Source: Flavobacteriaceae bacterium LYZ1037 (GTDB taxonomy: Bacteria > Bacteroidota > Bacteroidia > Flavobacteriales > Flavobacteriaceae). From it: a stretch of DNA of 64,000 bases. The notes beneath the pieces were generated by a model, which ran no database searches, was not told the origin of the DNA, and saw only the letters and a list, made by a program, of their open reading frames with translations. Both the position numbers and the translations under genes were made by a program. The stretch lies in the NCBI GenBank assembly GCA_003144015.1, contig QFWS01000003.1, forward strand, positions 186,001-250,000, in the 5' to 3' direction. This document shows, piece by piece, positions 59,244-64,000 of the stretch (its first letter is position 1; each line of letters starts with the position of its first letter).

Positions 59244-60401
59244 ATGAAATACCCAATAATCTATCTCTTTGTTTTTTTTACAAGCTTCGTGTTTGCACAA
59301 AAAAATAACACAGCTATTATTTACTATAACAGTGGTGAATCGAAACAGTTTTCTAAGGCACAATTAGCTATTAATTCTGAAGGTTTTATTACTGGGATAG
59401 AAACAAAAACCACTACTAATCAAAACCAAGTAATTAACTTGGTAGGAGTTTCTAAAGTTAATTATGAAGGCACAATTTTTACGGTTAAAACAGCTAAGAG
59501 TAAACCTTATTTATTTGAAACAGTAATATCTGGCTCTCTTTCTTTATACAAAAGTGGAGAACATTACTTTCTAGAAAATGAAGAATATGGATTTAATGAG
59601 ATTGAAAGAAAGAAGCTTAATGATTTAACTCTAGGAGCGTTTAACTACGGTCCAATATCTCTGTATATAAATAAATGTTTAGAAGCTCAAGAGCTTGCAT
59701 ATAATAAACATGTTTCTATTATTCTAAGCAACTTAAAATCCATTATAGAAGTTTATAACAACTGTAATTTAAGTGAAGAAACACAAATTGCATCAAATGT
59801 TATGAAAGAAGCAAATGCTTCTTCTGAAACTATTGAAGTTGGTGTTAATATTGGTTATAATTTTTTAAACACATCTTTTGAAAATTTTTCTCCAGGAGTT
59901 ACAAATAATTACGGAGCACCAACTATTGGAGCACAAATATATTTTAATACCAATATGTTAAATGAAAATATTGGCTTTATACTTTCTGTGGACTATTCTT
60001 TTCCAGAAGAATTTGAATCTAATGCCAACAATGTTTTTATAAAATCAAAATTATCCTATATAAATTCTATGATAGGTTTTCGATATACTATTAATAATGT
60101 AAGTAAAACCTTCAGACCTTACTTAGGTTTTAATGGAGGGATTATATTTAATTCAAATTCTTATGTCATTATTCAAGAGGCTTCTGTAGGTTCTACTGCT
60201 ATAAGTTTTGAAACAACAAACAAATTGGTCTATAATGTAGGGCTTGGAACTTATATTCATTTTGGAAAACAAAAAATCGATTTTAATCTATCATATCAAC
60301 CTGAAAATAAATTTGTACTTCTTTCTAATAACACTTTTTACGTTAATGAAAGCTTTTACAAACTATCTGGTTTTCAACTAAAAGCGACTTATGTATTTTA
60401 A
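59244..60401 (+). CDS. Outer-membrane beta-barrel protein, unknown function
   Basis: The 385-residue protein has a signal peptide (FVFFTSFVFAQ), a charged N-terminal region (20-180: SGESKQFSKAQLAINSEGFI) and a C-terminal eight-strand-like barrel (about 195-385: EVGVNIGYNFLNTSFENFSP, then GAPTIGAQIYFNTN, FGKQKIDFNLSYQPENKF, ending SGFQLKATYVF) of the PorT/outer-membrane beta-barrel type. The final aromatic is typical of a barrel. It is divergent from nirK and shares the FNR-like box, so it may be expressed with nitrite reduction. Function unknown. Confidence 0.78.
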   Translation: MKYPIIYLFVFFTSFVFAQKNNTAIIYYNSGESKQFSKAQLAINSEGFITGIETKTTTNQNQVINLVGVSKVNYEGTIFTVKTAKSKPYLFETVISGSLSLYKSGEHYFLENEEYGFNEIERKKLNDLTLGAFNYGPISLYINKCLEAQELAYNKHVSIILSNLKSIIEVYNNCNLSEETQIASNVMKEANASSETIEVGVNIGYNFLNTSFENFSPGVTNNYGAPTIGAQIYFNTNMLNENIGFILSVDYSFPEEFESNANNVFIKSKLSYINSMIGFRYTINNVSKTFRPYLGFNGGIIFNSNSYVIIQEASVGSTAISFETTNKLVYNVGLGTYIHFGKQKIDFNLSYQPENKFVLLSNNTFYVNESFYKLSGFQLKATYVF

Positions 60402-60429
60402 TTTCCAATAAAGACAACTATTATTTTTT

Positions 60430-60453
60430 AGAGTCGCTTATAAAAGCGACTCT
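60430..60453 (+). terminator. Terminator after the barrel gene
   Basis: AGAGTCGCTT (60430-60439) and AAGCGACTCT (60444-60453) form a perfect 10-bp stem with a 4-base loop, followed by TTTT. It carries the same GTCGCTT core as the terminators at 13044 and 14106. Confidence 0.85.
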
Positions 60454-60526
60454 TTTTGTTAACAAGTTCCGTTTTTTATCCTCATAAATAATTGTATTTT
60501 TACCGATACCAAAAACCAAATCATTA

Positions 60527-61291
60527 ATGGGTAAAATCATAGCAATTGCTAACCAAAAAGGTGGCGTTGGAAAAACAACAACTTCTGTAAACTTAGCAGC
60601 TTCTTTAGGTGTTTTAGAAAAAAAAGTGCTACTTATAGATGCCGATCCGCAAGCAAATGCAACATCAGGATTGGGAATTGATGTAGAAACTGTTGAAATT
60701 GGAACCTATCAACTACTCGAACATACCAACATTGCAAAAGAAGCTATTGTTAAAACAAGTACACCAAATTTAGATGTTATTCCTTCTCATATAGATTTAG
60801 TAGCTATAGAAATAGAATTGGTTGATAAAGACGAAAGAGAGTACATGCTAAGAAAAGCATTACAAGACATTAAAGACGATTACGATTATATATTAATTGA
60901 TTGTGCACCTTCTCTTGGCTTGCTTACATTAAATGCTTTAACAGCAGCAGACTCTGTCTTAATTCCAATTCAGTGCGAATATTTTGCATTAGAAGGATTA
61001 GGCAAACTATTAAACACCATAAAAAGTGTTCAAAAAATACACAACCAAACTTTAGACATTGAAGGATTGTTACTAACCATGTACGATTCCCGATTACGTT
61101 TATCTAATCAGGTTGTTGAAGAAGTTCAAAAACATTTTAGTGATATGGTGTTTCAAACCATCATTCAAAGAAATGTGAGACTAAGCGAAGCACCAAGCTA
61201 TGGTGAAAACATAATTAATTATGATGCTAGTAGCAAAGGTGCAAGTAATTACTTAAGTTTGGCAAAAGAACTTATTATTAAAAACTCCTAA
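60527..61291 (+). CDS. parA: Chromosome-partitioning ATPase ParA
   Basis: ParA moves ParB-bound origin DNA with ATP. The 254 residues have the deviant Walker A KGGVGKTTT (11-19), the Walker A' DADPQANATSGLG (about 39-51), and the Walker B region LIDCAPSLGLLTLNALTAAD. It is a small Soj-type protein without an N-terminal regulatory domain. parB follows after 2 bp. A weak -7-like TATTTTTA lies at 60495-60502. A nearby origin is possible, but I found no parS sequence. Confidence 0.97.
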   Translation: MGKIIAIANQKGGVGKTTTSVNLAASLGVLEKKVLLIDADPQANATSGLGIDVETVEIGTYQLLEHTNIAKEAIVKTSTPNLDVIPSHIDLVAIEIELVDKDEREYMLRKALQDIKDDYDYILIDCAPSLGLLTLNALTAADSVLIPIQCEYFALEGLGKLLNTIKSVQKIHNQTLDIEGLLLTMYDSRLRLSNQVVEEVQKHFSDMVFQTIIQRNVRLSEAPSYGENIINYDASSKGASNYLSLAKELIIKNS

Positions 61292-61293
61292 AA

Positions 61294-62196
61294 ATGGCGA
61301 AGGCAACAAAAAAACAGGCTTTAGGTAGAGGATTATCGGCTCTTTTAAAAGACCCTTCAAACGACATCTCTTCAGTTCAAGATAAAAATGCAGATAAAGT
61401 TATTGGCAGTATTGTTGAATTAGATGTCGATTCTATTGAAATAAATCCGTTTCAACCTAGAACCAATTTTAACGAAGAAACCTTATTAGAGCTAGCTTCT
61501 TCTATTAAAGAATTAGGCGTTATTCAACCAATAACTGTTCGTAAATTAGAATTCAACAAATTTCAATTGGTCTCTGGAGAACGACGTTTTAGAGCATCAA
61601 AATTAATAGGGTTACAAACCATTCCTGCATATATTCGTATAGCTAACGATCAAGAGTCGTTAGAAATGGCTTTAGTTGAAAACATTCAGCGACAAGATTT
61701 AGATCCAATCGAAATTGCTTTGTCGTATCAAAGATTAATAGATGAAATAAATTTAACTCAAGAGCAAATGAGCGAACGTGTTGGTAAAAAACGTTCCACC
61801 ATTGCCAATTATTTACGCTTATTAAAACTCGATCCAATTATTCAAACTGGAATGCGAGATGGTTTTATTTCTATGGGTCATGGTCGTGCCATTATTAATA
61901 TTGAAGACCAATCGGTTCAATTAGATATTTACGAAAAAATTATTTCAAACAAATTATCTGTTCGAGATACTGAAACATTAGTAAAATCGTACCAAACAGA
62001 CAATACAGTTAAAGTCCCAACAAAAAAACAAGAACTTCCTAAATTCATAAAAAAAGGAGCTAAAGAATTTTCAGAATACTTTGGTCATAAAATAGACGTT
62101 AAAGTTTCTAAGAATGGCAAAGGGAATATTAGTATTCCGTTTCATTCCGAAGAAGATTTTAATCGCATTATAAAACTTGTTAAACGTGCCAAATAG
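61294..62196 (+). CDS. parB: Chromosome-partitioning protein ParB
   Basis: ParB binds parS sites near the origin and spreads with CTP. The 300 residues have an N-terminal ParB domain (about 40-130: LDVDSIEINPFQPRTNFNEE, LGVIQPITVRKLEFNKFQLV, CTP site SGERRFRASKLIGLQTIPAY), then LVENIQRQDLDPIEIALSYQ. A helix-turn-helix follows (about 150-180: QEQMSERVGKKRSTIANYLR), and a short C-terminal dimerisation domain with a conserved SIPF motif. Start is the ATG 2 bp after parA. It overlaps the DUF5683 gene. Confidence 0.97.
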   Translation: MAKATKKQALGRGLSALLKDPSNDISSVQDKNADKVIGSIVELDVDSIEINPFQPRTNFNEETLLELASSIKELGVIQPITVRKLEFNKFQLVSGERRFRASKLIGLQTIPAYIRIANDQESLEMALVENIQRQDLDPIEIALSYQRLIDEINLTQEQMSERVGKKRSTIANYLRLLKLDPIIQTGMRDGFISMGHGRAIINIEDQSVQLDIYEKIISNKLSVRDTETLVKSYQTDNTVKVPTKKQELPKFIKKGAKEFSEYFGHKIDVKVSKNGKGNISIPFHSEEDFNRIIKLVKRAK

Positions 62197-62788
62197 ATTT
62201 GTAATCATATCTGTGTTTTTATTAGCATTTTGTTTTTCAGCTTTTGCTCAAGAAGGTGAAAAAGAAAAGAAAAAGAAAAAAAACTCCATCACTCCTACTG
62301 AAGAGCTTGTAGTAGAATCTGCCTCTATTATAAAAGAACCCATAGATCCATTATCTCCTGCTCGTGCAGCATTTTATTCTGCTGTTTTACCTGGTTTAGG
62401 ACATGCTTACCTTAAAGAATATTGGAAAATCCCAGTTATATATGCCGGACTTGGTGCAGGAATTTATTTCTACGTTAATAATAATAACGAATACAACCGT
62501 TATAGAGACGCCTATAAACGTCGACTAGCCGGTTTTGAAGACGATGAGTTTTATGGAACCATTTCGGATGATGGCCTACAAGATGCTCAAAAACAATTTG
62601 GTAGAAATCGAGAAATTTCACTTTTAGTAACCATTGGCATTTATGCTCTTAATATTATTTGGGCAAATGTGGATGCGCATTTATTGCAATTCAATGTCGA
62701 CGACAACCTGTCTCTAATGCCTCATTATCAATTAAATGAATTTGATAATAAAGGAGATCTAGGATTAACTTTAAACTTCAAATTTTAA
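62186..62788 (+). CDS. DUF5683 domain protein
   Basis: The 200-residue protein begins at GTG 62186 (MPNRFVIISVFLLAFCFSAF, then AQEGEKEKKKKKN), a signal peptide with an alkaline stretch after it. The DUF5683 part contains SPARAAFYSAVLPGLGHAYL, KEYWKIPVIYAGLGAGIYFY and VNNNNEYNRYRDAYKRRLAG, then LVTIGIYALNIIWANVDAHL. This is a Bacteroidetes family with a conserved N-P-G/G-H-x-Y motif and unknown role. It overlaps parB by 11 bp and ends 3 bp before dapB; an upstream TTG at 62177 is also possible. Confidence 0.82.
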   Translation: MPNRFVIISVFLLAFCFSAFAQEGEKEKKKKKNSITPTEELVVESASIIKEPIDPLSPARAAFYSAVLPGLGHAYLKEYWKIPVIYAGLGAGIYFYVNNNNEYNRYRDAYKRRLAGFEDDEFYGTISDDGLQDAQKQFGRNREISLLVTIGIYALNIIWANVDAHLLQFNVDDNLSLMPHYQLNEFDNKGDLGLTLNFKF

Positions 62789-62791
62789 CTC

Positions 62792-63493
62792 ATGAAAATA
62801 GCTTTACTTGGTTATGGAAAAATGGGTAAAACCATTGAAGACATAGCATTACAACGTGGACATGAAATAGTTATTAAAACCTCAAACGAAGATGGTTACG
62901 ATATTTGTCTCGCAGATGTTGCAATAGATTTCAGTGTGCCTAAAGCTGCTTTTTTCAATATCGCTAATTGTCTTAAACATAAAATACCCGTAATATCAGG
63001 AACTACAGGTTGGCTTGATAATTACGAAAAAGCAGTTGCGTTATGTAAAGAAGAAAATGGCGCTTTTCTTTATGCTTCCAATTTTAGCTTGGGTGTTAAT
63101 GTCTTTTTTGAACTAAATAAAAATTTAGCAAAAATGATGAGTCTCTTAAAAGAATATAAGGTATCTATCGAAGAAGTTCACCATACCCAAAAACTAGATG
63201 CACCTAGTGGCACAGCAATTACTTTAGCTGAAGGCATTGTTACGGAACATTCAGAATATTCTAATTGGATTTTAAACGAAACAAAGGAAAAAGCCATCCC
63301 TATTACAGCAAAAAGAATAGATGCTGTTCCAGGTACGCATAGCATAGATTACACAAGTATAACCGATAGCATACAAATAAAACATACAGCCCATAACAGA
63401 CAAGGGTTTGCTCTTGGAGCAGTTATAGCAGCCGAATGGATTCTTGAGAAGAAAGGCGTCTACACCATGAAAGATGTGTTAAATATTGGTTAA
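62792..63493 (+). CDS. dapB: 4-hydroxy-tetrahydrodipicolinate reductase
   Basis: This enzyme makes tetrahydrodipicolinate in lysine and diaminopimelate synthesis. The 233 residues start with the NAD(P) motif LLGYGKMGKTIEDIALQRGH. They also contain IDFSVPKAAFFNIANCL, VISGTTGWLDNYEKAV, YASNFSLGVNVFFELNKNLA and the catalytic histidine region EEVHHTQKLDAPSGTAITLA (HH and the D-A-P-S-G-T motif). Shorter than the E. coli enzyme, normal for Bacteroidetes. It starts 3 bp after the DUF5683 stop. Confidence 0.96.
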   Translation: MKIALLGYGKMGKTIEDIALQRGHEIVIKTSNEDGYDICLADVAIDFSVPKAAFFNIANCLKHKIPVISGTTGWLDNYEKAVALCKEENGAFLYASNFSLGVNVFFELNKNLAKMMSLLKEYKVSIEEVHHTQKLDAPSGTAITLAEGIVTEHSEYSNWILNETKEKAIPITAKRIDAVPGTHSIDYTSITDSIQIKHTAHNRQGFALGAVIAAEWILEKKGVYTMKDVLNIG

Positions 63494-63555
63494 TACTATT
63501 AAATAAAGTAACATTTGTAGGTGTTTAAGCACTTATAAAAACAAAAGATAAAATT

Positions 63556-64000
63556 ATGACATTTACGCAATTGTTTATTTTCTTGTTAGTCATTCAATTG
63601 ATCCATGGATTAGGAACTTGGAAATTATATATTAAAGCTGGCAGACAAGCTTGGGAGGCTTTCATTCCTATTTACAATGCCGTTATTTTAATGAAAATAA
63701 TAAACAGGCCTTGGTGGTGGACTATTTTACTTTTCCTTCCTATTGTCAACCTTATTATGTTTCCTGTTGTTTGGGTTGAAACGGCAAGAAGTTTTGGTAG
63801 AAACTCAACTACAGACACTATTCTGGCAGTAGCCTCTTTAGGGTTTTATAATTATTATCTTAACTATTTTACAGATGTAAAACACTTAGAAGATAGAAGT
63901 TTACATCCTAAAACTGCTGCTGGAGACTGGGTAAGTTCCATTCTATTTGCCATTGTAGCAGCAACTATTGTGCATACGTATTTTATTCAGCCATACACCA
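63556..64000 (+). CDS. lepB: Signal peptidase I (5' part, cut at window edge)
   Basis: The frame starts at ATG 63556 and runs off the window, giving 148 codons. The sequence has the N-terminal membrane region of flavobacterial LepB: KAGRQAWEAFIPIYNAVILM, INRPWWWTILLFLPIVNLIM, a loop VKHLEDRSLHPKTAAGDWVS, then the second membrane helix SSILFAIVAATIVHTYFIQP just before the usual Ser active site. The catalytic Ser and Lys lie beyond the edge. It follows dapB by 62 bp, the arrangement par-dapB-lepB known in this group. Confidence 0.9.
   Translation, partial: MTFTQLFIFLLVIQLIHGLGTWKLYIKAGRQAWEAFIPIYNAVILMKIINRPWWWTILLFLPIVNLIMFPVVWVETARSFGRNSTTDTILAVASLGFYNYYLNYFTDVKHLEDRSLHPKTAAGDWVSSILFAIVAATIVHTYFIQPYT

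Noticed and set aside
60402-62196. parS site or replication origin near parAB
   Set aside because: I looked for the parS type palindrome (TGTTTCACGTGAAACA) and DnaA-box clusters in 60-64 kb and saw none.

Overview
This 64 kb window is AT-rich (about one-third G+C by eye), chromosomal, and comes from a member of the Bacteroidota, most likely a marine Flavobacteriaceae. The evidence is the absence of Shine-Dalgarno sequences in front of almost all genes, several promoters of the Bacteroidetes type (-7 box TAnnTTTG, sometimes with a -33 TTTG), and families typical of the group: LytTR two-component pairs, TonB and a CarboxypepD-reg TonB-dependent receptor, 2TM proteins, a heterodimeric methylmalonyl-CoA mutase, DUF5683 and a large signal peptidase I. 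The genus cannot be set from this sequence. No insertion sequence, prophage or CRISPR array was seen. The only stable RNA gene seen is one tRNA-Pro(TGG).

Layout. 0-6 kb, leftward: a LytTR response regulator (cut by the window edge), two 2TM-domain proteins (one fused to the LytS-type kinase), a TPR-like protein, TonB and a TonB-dependent receptor. 6-13 kb: housekeeping genes (YhhN, NDH-2, an ECF-like sigma factor with a membrane partner, acyltransferase, NudL, lipoprotein cyclophilin, TRIC-like channel). 13-22 kb: OxyR with both redox cysteines, AIM24-like and DUF4442 proteins, a PadR/PspC/GIN-domain envelope-stress set, and thioredoxin reductase. 22-41 kb: a dense stress island of small proteins (ArsC-like, acidic lipoprotein, DUF1328, PA2169/DUF2383, hemerythrin, CsbD, Rho-N-like). 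It also holds two copies of a three-gene cassette (YtxH, holin-like membrane protein, 66-70 aa protein), two AraC-type regulators, a PAS histidine kinase with a single-domain response regulator, MscS, an SLC13 transporter, an AI-2E exporter-type permease and BrkB.

41-51 kb: FKBP isomerase, tRNA-Pro, PQQ-type sugar dehydrogenase, then a tight operon of uridine kinase, an FtsB-like protein, both methylmalonyl-CoA mutase subunits and an unknown lipoprotein between them, followed by GNAT, cyclase and alpha/beta-hydrolase genes. 51-60 kb: a nitrite/NO module. A rightward arm carries an NsrR-like Rrf2 regulator, ric, a 12-TM histidine-rich protein and a hemerythrin protein. A convergent leftward arm carries a NirK-cytochrome c fusion, a formylglycine-enzyme-like protein lacking the usual cysteines, SCO and an alginate-export-type porin. 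60-64 kb: a parA-parB-DUF5683-dapB-lepB block.

The most notable signals are regulatory. A near-palindrome of the form CGGATAAATTTGTCCG recurs in front of rrf2, ric and nirK, which suggests a local NO-responsive Rrf2 regulon. An FNR-like box ATGAT-N4-ATCAT lies 28.5-29.5 bp upstream of the -7 box of three promoters (nirK, its divergent neighbour, and tonB). Together they imply joint control by a low-oxygen activator and an NO-responsive repressor. All functions are inferred from sequence reading alone; no database search was run.
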